Source: Rhodosorus marinus (Eukaryota > Rhodophyta > Stylonematophyceae > Stylonematales > Stylonemataceae). Taken from it: a DNA stretch of 64,000 nucleotides. The position numbers and the translations under genes are program-made. Location of the stretch: contig JAMWBK010000005.1 in assembly GCA_029953675.1 (NCBI GenBank), positions 434,001-498,000 on the forward strand, written 5' to 3'. Below, one piece after another: positions 54,750 through 64,000 of this stretch. The notes under the pieces are model-generated. The model ran no database searches and was not told where the DNA came from. It was given only the letters and a program-made list of their open reading frames with translations. Numbering within the stretch: position 1 is the first letter of the stretch; every line of letters starts with the position of its first letter.

Positions 54750-55099
54750 TCAATCCTTCAAAGGAGGCGACAGAATCGCGATGAGCGTCACGATCGTCAA
54801 AAGGCCAACAACCGGTCCAGTGTAACCTCCCCAGTCGCTTTCCTTGGAGGCGACGGTCATGAACACATCCATCACCTTGTTGGCGACCTCGACGTCCATC
54901 GTCATCCTGCAATGAACAAACAACATAAAAAAGCATAAGCCATAGTTCAGATAACTAGAGATTCAGTGAGACAATCTGATTCAAACGTGGATCGTGGCCC
55001 TTACCTAACGGGCTTGATGGCTGCTCTGGCGGGTCTCTTGGAAACCGCCGAGCGCGACACGAAAGATGAAGAAAATCCAGTAGCTCCTACGAACGCCAT
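54750..55099 (-). CDS. Predicted plastid single-TM thylakoid-type protein (2 exons)
   Basis: Exons 55099-55005 and 54906-54750; 83 residues, intron 98 nt, phase 2. The first exon is a transit peptide, MAFVGATGFSSSFVSRSAVS followed by KRPARAA, and the splice junction lies at its end. The mature part is about 50 residues: an amphipathic helix (MDVEVANKVMDVFMTVASKE) and one membrane span (GPVVGLLTIVTLIAILSPPL) with a very short tail. Size and layout are those of nuclear-encoded low-molecular-mass photosystem subunits, but it does not match PsbW, PsbX, PsbY, PsaK or PsaO that I can recall. I call it a candidate photosystem or thylakoid-complex subunit. Confidence 0.75.
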
Positions 55100-57094
55100 T
55101 GCTCCACAAAGCTTTTCAAATGCCAAAAATTGTGTATTCTCTTACCCACTTCTCCTCTAGTCTGTCGCACCAAGCCTACTTCCCGACAACTCCTCCCTCC
55201 CATGCGATTCTTCTCCAGTAGCCGCTGCCGCGAGTTCATGGTTGATAAGCTTTCCTATTCCCAATCCCCACTTTCTGCGGGCTGCGGGAGATCAGTTCAG
55301 CAACATCATGAACAAAACCCCCCGTAATCTATAATCATATATTCCAATCCAATAAAACTCACCAAGTATATAATATTAAATAAATTCAATAATTATTATT
55401 CTTAAGGAGATTTACCAACCCTCCATTCCAGTCCATTTTGTGAATCTGAGCCAAATTTGATTAGGGGTGGAACAGAGGCGCGGAGTTGCATTCATACAAA
55501 GTTAGGGGTAAACGGAAGATCGATTGACCCGAAAATAAAGGAAAATGATCAGTTTCAGTTGATTTGACGAACTGTAGACTGAATTGAAAGGGGGGTACTT
55601 GCTGGTACTTTGGAGCTCACCGAGGGTGATTTCGAAAAAGTATCAGATATTCTTATATACGATATATATATAGGATACGATACATTTGAGAGCTTCCATG
55701 GCTTTGTTCCTTTTGGCTGCTTAGGTTTTAGAGGTCCAGTGATCAACCAACAACCGATTGCTTATCTTGCCTAACGGCACCCCAATACTCTCAGGGTGGC
55801 TTGTCTGAATATACGATGTTGGTTCAGCGCTGGTGCGGTGGAGAATTTTGCGCTTTTGAACCCACCCACCCTGAACCCAGCGGTGTAGAACCCAGTAAGG
55901 ACGCATTACTGTCATCTGTGCTATCTCCAAGTGTTTTTGACTATGGACTGATGATGAATGATCCAAAACTCAATGGATTCAGAAGCAACTCCTTTTCGGA
56001 GTTCCTGGCCATGAGTGCTCAATCTTATGTGAAGCGCATGCCGAGATTCTGGTCACCGAGTAGGTTCGTGAGAGGGAGGTAAAGAGTCCGGCAGTGAGAA
56101 GTGATTAAGCTGCCTGCGGCGATGACTTCCAGGACGCAAGTACTGGGGGCTGGGGGCGCTTCAATACTGCTCTGGGTAAAGACAACCCAACCCTGCCTTT
56201 CTTTACGTGCAAGCCTCGCAGTTTTTGAGAACCCTCAAGAATAACAATTTGACAACCCAACTTCAATTTTGCTCCGCGATTCGATCACGTGCAACAGGTC
56301 CAGTGCATAGCACAACAATAGAACTGAAGCCAGGCAGTTAAATTTTCACTGCCAGGTACCCATCCACTTGATCTGGATCCGAAATGGCCTCAAGGCACGT
56401 CACCCCAATCCTCCACCATAGCAAATCCGCCAAAGTAAGTCTTGACGACAATTCCTGAAACCCTAGCGAACATCCATCACATCTACGTAACCCCTTTCCC
56501 GGGCACCAATACCTAAGGCTATTTTTCTGCACGCCCCGTACCTACGTCCAAACTATACTATAATTCTTACAAATATGAATAAAATTGATGCTAAAATTTT
56601 ACAAGGGGTTAGTTGTCTCACGACATAAGCCATATATGAGATCCGCCCACCCCCCTTGAGCTCTGGAAAGAAATGTCGCGGGCGGGTAAGCAGCTCGTAC
56701 AAATACGTTGAATGTTGCCCGCAATGAAAGGGGTGAGGCCGGCATTCTAAGCAGTTCTAGAGTAGGGGATAATTAATATATAATTTAATATAATTGGAGG
56801 GACATGTGTTTGTTAAGGGGTAGATGACTATATCAGTGCGACGCGCGGTGGATAAGAATTATGTGGTGGAGAGGAAGATATAGGGTTTTGAACGAGGAAG
56901 TATGAGAACGAATAGTAGTTAAGGAGTTGGGGATTTTCTAGAGGGAGAGGATGTGGGAGAGCTATTGAAGAACTGGACTGTCTAATTTTCGTTGTGTTCA
57001 TTTTTTTTCTGCTCATCGATAAGAGGTAGGTAGTATAGTCTGCAGGATAGAATATTTTCACAGAGTTTGTGACTGAGAATTTTTTGAGAGCAGA
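55100..57094. other. Gene-poor region, no supported gene
   Basis: About 2 kb. 55320-55700 is AT-rich with TATATA-type runs. The open frame 55801-56082 plus shows no features. 56760-57090 likely contains the promoter and leader of the next gene. Confidence 0.45.
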
Positions 57095-58732
57095 ATGGCT
57101 TTCGTGAACGTCGGGGCTGTTGGATCAGGGGTCAGAACTAAGGTTTCGGTTGAGTCCAGGGCTGGTACAAGTCGGCGGAGCTATGATCGGAGAATTAGTT
57201 TGGCGAGGATGGTTGACCTGGTAAGTTCAGCTCAGCCCTGACTTGGGTAGATGGGTTCAGTTTCCGGTCTTTACGAGGTTCTAAGGCTGAACCATATGCT
57301 GTGGTGGTTGTTTTCCTTCTTTACAGAACCCGCAACCGCAAGCAGGGAACGTTGACGCGAGCAGGGATGATCTGCTTCTCGCAGAGCTCCGCTTCAGTGA
57401 TCCGTCTCGACTACCAAACATTATCAACTTCAGAAAAGATGATATGGATGACGCCTTTTTTGCATTCGTGGATAAGAAAATTGCAGCCGAAGCGGATCTG
57501 GAGGAGAAGGAAAACCTTTCGATCTTAAAGGAAGCCGTTTTGGAGCTAATTGGCAAGGTCCAAGCTTCTGTAGAGGTATTGTACTCGTTCTATCTGAACA
57601 AGCGCCGGGTAGCAGTCTAAAACGTCAATGGCTTCCGCGTGCAAATTCTTCCCCAAGGCTGCGGAGACTGTTGAAGCACCCGTGCTCACACGTGAGGAGA
57701 GTTTCGAGAAGCTGAGGGATGATATCCTAAACTTTCCCGAAGGCGTGGCAATGGGAGTTGAGAAATACTATTCAGGGTATTCTCTCGATGAAGAGGACCT
57801 TCCTTGCTTCCTGTTTTGCTAGATCGAAATGGCCATCTGAAATGAGGCACAACCTCTCTACTGTCGCAGTATGACTCAGGAATTCCTCGCTTTGCTAACG
57901 GCACAAGCTGAGACCAGCCCGAAGGCGAAGGAAGTGCTTGAGGCTGTCTACAATAAGATGAACCTTGTAATGGCCTCTGCACAGGACAATCTGCTGAGTG
58001 CACTGAAGAGTCCTAACCCGGGAGCCCTTGTTGAAAAGCTTGAATCGTTGCATGCTGATAACAAGCTTGATGACTCGTTCATGCTGCTACTCGCGGGTAA
58101 TCTCGAACAAGCTAAGAAGGCCGGCGTTGAGAACGCAGTTCAGGCATTGCAAGAGGTCCAGAAGCAGGCGATGAGCATTCTGGATGAGAGCGTAACTCCT
58201 GAGCTCCGTCTCGTTCGCAAGCTTCTGCGAGAACCCAATGTCGACGCCCGAAGTGCGCTTATCACCGAGGCTTTTAAATCGAAAGGAAGCTTCATTCTTG
58301 ACGATGAGACGGAGACCAGCGCTGGATCAGCAGTACGTACTCCCCGACTTCGACTAGACGCACAAAAGGGAGAAGACAATGTTCCTTTCGTAGGCACTGA
58401 CGAGTAGCTTCCTATGCTTGGCAAAACAGGTTGACGCGAAGAAGTTCGTTCAGACCATGTCCGACTTGATGAAGAATTTTGGAAATATGGAGGAGGGATT
58501 CCAGCAGAATCTGAAGAGGATTGCAGCAGAAGCCGAAGAAATTGCAAAGGACCTATATGGTTACAAGGAGAAGGATATTAAGGAGCTACAGGATGAAGCG
58601 TTTGAGAAGAGAACTGTTTCCGTGTGGGAGTTGGAGCAGATGGAAATGCAAAGCGAGATGCAGGGTCAGGATACTCCTTGGGAAAATCCGAGGGCAGCTG
58701 GATTTGACGACACTGGAAAGAGAATTGTATGA
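57095..58732 (+). CDS. Predicted plastid-targeted helical protein (5 exons)
   Basis: Exons 57095-57220, 57327-57575, 57658-57776, 57870-58332 and 58430-58732 sum to 1260 nt, 419 residues. Exon 1 is a transit peptide (MAFVNVGAVGSGVRTKVSVE and onward, Arg/Ser-rich, no acids until residue 20). The mature protein is almost entirely charged helix: FFAFVDKKIAAEADLEEKEN, KAKEVLEAVYNKMNLVMASA, ELRLVRKLLREPNVDARSAL, FEKRTVSVWELEQMEMQ. The pattern of a ~75-residue helical unit (EFLALLTAQAE...) recalls conserved plastid proteins of plants and algae with unknown function; I cannot name one. An alternative acceptor at 57615 is also in frame but leaves a 40-nt intron, too short. Converges with the Nup43-like gene. 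Confidence 0.8.
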
Positions 58733-59007
58733 AAAAACAAGAGTTCGAAGATTGTCTACAGTTGGCTGGGATGAAGCCGGGGCATGGTCGTTTGAGCAAC
58801 CCCGAGAGAATGCTCTTCGAGAGGGACAATCATTGCCGTCAAATGGGAATAGTTGACTCGGACGAGCCGTGCTCTTGTTCTTCCTTTGCTTTTATGGTTC
58901 ACAGCTTTCGATGTCAAAACCTGGACGAGCATATTTACAATAGATGTGACAGCGCAACCTTCCTGGCTCGTACGTTATGTAACAGAATCCCACGGTATTC
59001 ACAGAGC

Positions 59008-60308
59008 TCATTCTTCAATAGGCGCCAGCCGCTCGCTGTTGGTCAGCGACGTGAAACACAACGTGCTGGAATCGGTAACATATGCAACCAGATCCCCCTT
59101 CGCGTGCACATCAACAGCGTTGACGCCCAATGTCTTCCCCAACGCCAGCTGCTTGAGCTCGGCTGCAGTCATCTCCGCGGTCCAGTATTCCTCAGCGCCC
59201 ACTCCTCTCTGCGCGGCCTGAAGGAAATCCCACGAAAGCACAGATCCATCCTCCCCACAACTCAACAGCATGCCAGGTCTCGAGTTCATCACTCTAACAT
59301 CCCATACTTGACCATTGTGAGGAGCTGTACTGCTCACGGGGAACTCCTCCTTCCTTCTGTCCCAGCAAACAACTTCTCCCATGTCCGTGCCGCAGAATAC
59401 GTAGTGAGTCTGAGCTCGGTCAGCGTCGATACATAACAGGGCGGCTCTGCTTCTAGGATATCTCAGCCGCTGAGAAGGAGCGCTTAGACCTTGTCGACAG
59501 TCCCACAGAGATACAAATCCGCTGATGCCGGCGGTTGCCTAGAGAAGCGAAGGAGCAATCAGATCGGTGTTCCAGGTGGACATCGCCAGCGTTCGCTTTT
59601 AAATAAGGAACATTAGGAATCATTATGGCTTACAAAGTCATCACTTGTTAATCGTGAGGCTGCTCGGATGCCGATTCCGTCTCCTCCCGCTCTTTCGGCG
59701 GAGGCTACGCCAGTTTCTATATCCATCACTGCTATTGATCCCTCAGATCCAGCACCAGCCGCTGTTCTCTCAGAAAGCGCGGCAACACCAGCCGCGGCTT
59801 CTCCTTGAGGAAAGCCTCCGACCCGCTCCATGGCCGACTTTGAGTTCAGATACAATCGAACCATACCGTCACTGGAGGCACATAGAACCGAGTTCCTATC
59901 CCCGATCGTGACCTCCAGATCAAAAACTTTTCCAGGATGTACACACTCATGCTTTAAATCAATTCCATTATTTCCATCTTCATAAACCCGAACAAAATCC
60001 TCCCCAGGCTCCCCTTCAGAAGAGCCTACCACCGCGCTCGATCCACTCTCCAACCACCTCACCGTAGCTAGTACCTTTCCAGAAAACAATACTTTCTCCA
60101 CAACATCTCCAGATGGACTATCGCTCATCAGATCACCTCCTCCTTCCGTCCAGTTCAGCGGACCCAGAGCAGATCCCAAACCAACCGGTTCCTCCTTACG
60201 CCCCGAAAGGGATACAATTTCACCAAACTTACTCTCAACCTCACCTTGCTTCCTCTCACTTCCAGCTTGCTTCGCAAGCATCCTAGTTGCTGTCCTCTTT
60301 CTGGCCAT
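59008..60308 (-). CDS. Nup43-like WD40 protein (2 exons)
   Basis: Exons 60308-59637 and 59538-59008 (intron 98 nt, phase 0); 400 residues. WD40-type segments: GKVFDLEVTIGDRNSVLCAS, GISGFVSLWDCR, DMGEVVCWDRR, HNGQVWDVRVMNSRPGMLLS, GEDGSVLSWDF. Near the C-terminus GVNAVDVHAKGDLVAYVTDS matches the closing strand of Nup43 (SVNTLDV...LVCGTD) and the long loop just before it is also a Nup43 feature. Nup43 is part of the Y (Nup107-160) complex of the nuclear pore. The N-terminal 60 residues are basic and less conserved. Another WD40 protein is the alternative, but the order of features favours Nup43. Confidence 0.75.
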
Positions 60309-61230
60309 CTTCTTTTTAACTCTCTTTCCGAATCTTAGATCAATAGTTTTTTCTACTCAGCATACTCAGTTTCCCTCCTTCTCACAAACGATCCAAGTCA
60401 CCCTCTTCACGCACAACGACAAACCCTCAAAACATTTCCATCCACATTGGGATCCCAAACTAGTCCACATATAGCCATTATTATGAATACGAATTAAACA
60501 ATCATAAATAAATATAAATTTAATAGCTTCTTCTTGTTTTAGAATCCTCACGCACTAAATAACGATTTATTCGTAGATTGAATGGTTGGGTACGTTTGGA
60601 CTTGAAGAAGATGGAAACCGACTTGGACTGGAAGTTTCATACAGATCATGGAGATTTTGGAAGACCTAGCTATTACGTACAACCACAGAGGGATAGAGGA
60701 GTACATTGGCTCGGATCTGACGCTCAGTTTCTGGCGAGAATGTCAAGGATACGTGATCGCATCGATCAGCATGTCTGGGGCGTCGATATGCCTACAGTTG
60801 CATTGGGTTTCCTAAATTTCTCCGTTTGAATATCGCTTGTGAGAAGCACTGTGGGATAGAGAAACCTTCAGCACCATCCGGTGAACACCGCCGTTGAAGA
60901 TGACGACTGGTTGAGACGGTTTCCGAGCGTGTGAGTATGACTGGTAGCCTATGACGGAGATGGTGTGTTTGCGTGTGACTGCAAGGGGAGCGTCTATACA
61001 TAAGAACTGTTGTAGTATTTGTTTATTCACAATGAGTAACTAGAGGCAACAAGTTGCGGCTCTGGAAGGGGACGATTGTGGACCTATGTTCGGTCTTCGA
61101 TGAGTTCTGGCTTCATCAACTGAATGCCTAGGTCGTCGTTGGTTGACGTGTTCTCGAGGGCGCCTCTCTGGGCTGTAGCGTATAAATTTCTGACCGTACA
61201 TTGATTTTTCCGCTCGCTGAAGCGGAAGGC
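60309..61230. other. Mostly non-coding spacer with one possible small gene
   Basis: About 920 bases: promoter region of the Nup43-like gene, a possible 72-codon frame (separate entry), and 400 bases of apparently non-coding sequence. Confidence 0.45.
60611..60829 (+). CDS. Possible small protein, 72 residues
   Basis: ATG at 60611 opens METDLDWKFHTDHGDFGRPS and continues with VHWLGSDAQFLARMSRIRD to a stop at 60829. Composition (Trp, His, Asp, Arg, few rare codons) looks coding, but there is no paralogue, domain or clear promoter, so it is listed with low confidence. Confidence 0.3.
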   Translation: METDLDWKFHTDHGDFGRPSYYVQPQRDRGVHWLGSDAQFLARMSRIRDRIDQHVWGVDMPTVALGFLNFSV

Positions 61231-61662
61231 TCAGTCTAGGACTATGTACTCCGTTTCTCCTTTCCTCGTGCTGAGAAATGATTCCTGAACCGCCTGGTCC
61301 GTGGCCTTTTCTTGCCGGCGCGGAAGGTTACTGTCCTCGTCGTACTTCTTCGTTTGATCCTGGTACATCGTCCACATGATGCGTGGCACGCTCGAAGCAT
61401 CTTCCCACGTGAATTTTTCTCCGCTTCTCTTCGGGGGGTCCCATTCCACTAGCATCTCTTCCTTTCCTGTTGCCTCGACTCGTCTTATCGCCTGAACACC
61501 AGTTATCCTAGGGGTATACCTTCCCTTCACTTCAAGTTCATCCTCGGAAACCTCATCCTCGAACCATGGAAATCCAATCGGTTCGTTCTCAAGCAAATCC
61601 GTTATAGTACACTTCCAAGCCTGCCGCTTTACTCTTTTCCTCGGAATAGAGTCCTTCCTCAT
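61231..61662 (-). CDS. Chromodomain-like protein, 143 residues
   Basis: Starts at the ATG at 61662. The N-terminus is basic (MRKDSIPRKRVKRQAWK), followed by an acidic stretch. The middle reads ITGVQAIRRVEATGKEEMLV, EWDPPKRSGEKFTWEDASSV, which follows the chromodomain pattern of a beta strand, a WKG-like turn (EWDPP) and a TWE segment before a final helix (RIMWTMYQDQTKKY). The aromatic cage is only partly visible: Trp in EWD and Trp in TWED are present, the first Tyr is not obvious. A role in chromatin is a tentative inference. Single exon. Confidence 0.55.
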   Translation of the reverse strand: MRKDSIPRKRVKRQAWKCTITDLLENEPIGFPWFEDEVSEDELEVKGRYTPRITGVQAIRRVEATGKEEMLVEWDPPKRSGEKFTWEDASSVPRIMWTMYQDQTKKYDEDSNLPRRQEKATDQAVQESFLSTRKGETEYIVLD

Positions 61663-62686
61663 ACCAAACAAACCAAATCAACTCCCTCAAAACAGGACTG
61701 CAAACACTACCAGTTTGTAAGAGAACAACCAGCAGCCAACACACCTGCCCCAACTTCTCCAGCAAACCAAACCACCAAAGACCAAGTCCCCCCCCGCCTC
61801 AACTACCAACTACCTATAGATCACCCTCTATAGTCTGTACAGACTAGCTGGTCCGCATAGGGCTCCTCCTAAATGTACAGAACAAGACACATAGCCACAT
61901 CCCAATCTCTGTCCCTTTTCCCGCTCAAACCTAACTAGTACGTCACCCGCCTCATCGGTCCGAGCGTATCTCAAGACTGCAAGCTAGGGACAAAGAAGCG
62001 TTAGTACACTTTATTAGAATTTTGCTTAGTACGGATCTACTAAGTTGACCTGCGGATTGATGGCGATGATGATGGTGAGCAGCCCCAGTCCAGCTGGGCT
62101 GCAGCAGGTGTCATCATTATCAGCACCAGACCATTAAGTATCCACCGTCGTCCTTTTGCCTCGTAGTAGAAGGTGTAACTACCAAGTTGGTTCTGTGTTA
62201 GGGTTGTCATGTGACGTCCCATAAACAAAAGGTGGTACATCTAATACTCGTGCCAACCTTTTTATTGGACGAAACGCAACGAGTTTATTCTGTTGATGGT
62301 TTCATGTTGGTCAGCCAAAGCACAGGTTTCCACTGACGCCTCTGCGTTTCAGAGAGGTTACCCAAAGTAAGTTACAGCTACCAGGAAGATCGATGTTTGT
62401 GGTTCTTCAGAAGTTTTGTTGGCATTCATGCGTTGAGTGCAGCAATAGGTGCGATCGGAAGTAACGAAGAACATGAACACGCCTGCTTTGGGTATCAAGA
62501 GAACCACTTCTCAGAATAGGTTAGGCTATGCGGTATATAGACAGGTTTACAAACGATCAAATTTCATGGCTCGCAAGTTTCCAAGACTGGCCAATTGGAC
62601 ACTTGGGATGGCTTGGGAACGCTGCAAAATACAGGATAGCTGTGCAAAGATCGTTATCGTAGTTCACACCGACATCTGTTTCGGAT
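61663..62686. other. Intergenic, no supported gene
   Basis: About 1 kb. C-rich at the left end (61690-61800). Open frames at 62040-62240 minus and 62449-62754 plus have no features, and the latter overlaps the 3' end of the DNAJC9-like gene. Confidence 0.45.
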
Positions 62687-63719
62687 TCATCGCTTTGCTG
62701 ACTTCTTTTTTTTCTGGGGTTTCGACCCATACTTCGCAGCAAGCGCGTCCGTAAACGCGTCAAAGTCTTTCTCCCGCTGATCTCGTTTCGCTAGAATGCT
62801 CAGTGCGAGGTCGGAGCTACCACCAGTTGGTTTGGATCGTTTTCTGATCTTGTTCTTCTTCTGTGTTTCGTTTGCGCGAGGGGTGAAACCCCCGTACTTT
62901 GCCCTAAGCTCCTCACTACTCTTCTTGTACTTCTTCGTAGACTTGAGCAAGCTCCCCTGGATCTGCTCGTCGTAAAAGCTGAGATATCTTAGAACATCAA
63001 TCTCTTCACTGTAGGGGATGTATGCCAATATCCTAAAGAACAGTGAGATTTCGCGAGCTGGTTAATCCTTCCGAGCTGGCGTGGACAGGATTAGCGGTAG
63101 TTAATTCCTCACTGTGATACGTTGCCTTTGAAACGCCCATAAAAGTTCATAAGATCCTCCTTTTCTTCATCTGAGTAGCGGTACTTTTTCTGTTGAAATC
63201 GATTGTAAGGATGGATTCCAGGAAGGATCAGCACGTGCAAGTTAGAGCCTTCCATTCGTTACGCTGTATTGTCGCGGTTTACCTCGAAGTTGTCAATGTC
63301 CTCTTGGGTTACTTTCGCGTACAGTTCACGAAAGTATTTGTACGCATCCTCAGGATTCGTTGGAATGAAGTTATCGTCTTCATCGCCGGGTACAATTCCA
63401 GTCTCATCGTAAAGCCTGCGCCTCTCCTTGTCTGTCAACACCTCGTACACTTTCTGCAGCTGCTGGAATTTTTCCGCTGCGTCCTTTTTTCATCGAACGA
63501 AGCCTCCACGATTCAGCCCGACGAAAACCGCCTTCAGATTTCGTGGTCTAGAATCTCGAATCTCACCTTATCAGGATTCTTGTCTGGATGAAGCTTTAGC
63601 GCCAGCACTCGAAACGCCTTCTTTATTTGAGCTTCTGTTGCGTCCGTGTCTACTTGCAAAATATCATACAACGTTGCATTCTCACCATTCTCCTTGCCCG
63701 CTGTCTTTTCCTTCACCAT
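62687..63719 (-). CDS. DNAJC9: DNAJC9-type J-domain protein (4 exons)
   Basis: Exons 63719-63567, 63483-63283, 63189-63113 and 63032-62687 sum to 777 nt, 258 residues (human DNAJC9 260). The J domain is N-terminal: [20 protein letters not shown], the HPD motif in [11 protein letters not shown], and [19 protein letters not shown], the family YDExG end. It continues with [39 protein letters not shown], and a Lys-rich C-terminal tail ([15 protein letters not shown]). This matches DNAJC9, a histone H3-H4 co-chaperone that recruits HSP70, so the expected place is the nucleus. The donor of intron 3 was placed by phase (CA|GTGAGG). Confidence 0.92.
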
Positions 63720-64000
63720 CGTCCTGAAGGGTCTCAACGAGCCTTGCTTGTGAATACCAATCAACTGCAATCCGCTAGATTCAAGGAAGCCACCTCTGCC
63801 GATGTGCTTCCCAACCGCATGAACCAATACAGTCTTATGGATCGCTGCTGTTGCGACGCCCTGGCCAATGTGAATCGTCCGAAATGGCAATCTCATGAAC
63901 CAAGCGCGAACCTGATCGCCATCTATCCCTTCTTTAGGACGCTTTGAGAGTATCTCTCCTGGTCAGCTATGCACCTCTTTTAACCGTCTGTTGGAAGGAG
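63720..64000. other. Upstream region of the DNAJC9-like gene
   Basis: 281 bases to the window end. The minus-strand frame stays open upstream of the DNAJC9 start, but the ATG at 63719 fits the family length. No other gene seen. Confidence 0.5.

Noticed and set aside
58729-59436. 235-codon plus-strand frame after the plastid protein
   Set aside because: Most of it is antisense to the second exon of the Nup43-like gene, whose WD40 motifs are clear on the other strand.

Overview
The window is nuclear DNA from a compact eukaryotic genome, most likely a unicellular red alga. Genes are mono- or oligo-exonic. Introns are GT-AG and short: about 52-124 nt wherever exon phases could be checked. Genes are read from both strands and often converge within tens of bases. 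Three predicted plastid precursors (21547-22059, 54750-55099, 57095-58732) begin with Met-Ala-Phe-Val, the Phe-containing transit-peptide start typical of red-lineage plastids. I see no bacterial operons, phage or CRISPR. The lineage call is an inference.

Left part, 0-22 kb. It holds a C2H2 zinc-finger protein and two head-to-head tRNA dimethylallyltransferase paralogues (4 exons on the minus strand, 2 exons on the plus strand). About 3 kb of AT-rich DNA follows, then a 360-residue unknown. Next come a four-exon NIP7 gene whose first intron carries a (TA)n tract, an LSM12-like gene, a TBC/Rab-GAP, a secreted-type GT34 glycosyltransferase, a relic of a Ty3/gypsy integrase, a nuclease-like SNase-domain protein and a plastid-targeted protein.

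Middle, 22-33 kb. This is a gene-poor stretch with an unusual locus. Three tandem plus-strand genes (family A, 95-99 residues, each with a duplicated IGEKRA-type motif) are followed by two inverted 53-residue genes (family B) whose core promoters are also homologous. A near-perfect 26/25-nt hairpin lies between the two B genes. I recognise neither family, and this is the best candidate here for an undescribed system.

Right part, 33-64 kb. It is gene-dense: a GOST-family seven-TM protein, ABCF1/GCN20-type and ABCD4-type ABC proteins, a Bin3/MePCE RNA methyltransferase, a two-exon unknown, FANCL and MLH3 (divergent DNA-repair genes), an Mpv17/PMP22 protein, a single-TM thylakoid-type protein, a five-exon plastid protein, a Nup43-like WD40 protein, a chromodomain-like protein and a DNAJC9-type J-protein. 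Exon models given with coordinates were checked by phase: the summed coding length is divisible by three in each. Family assignments rest on motif recognition from memory, without database searches.
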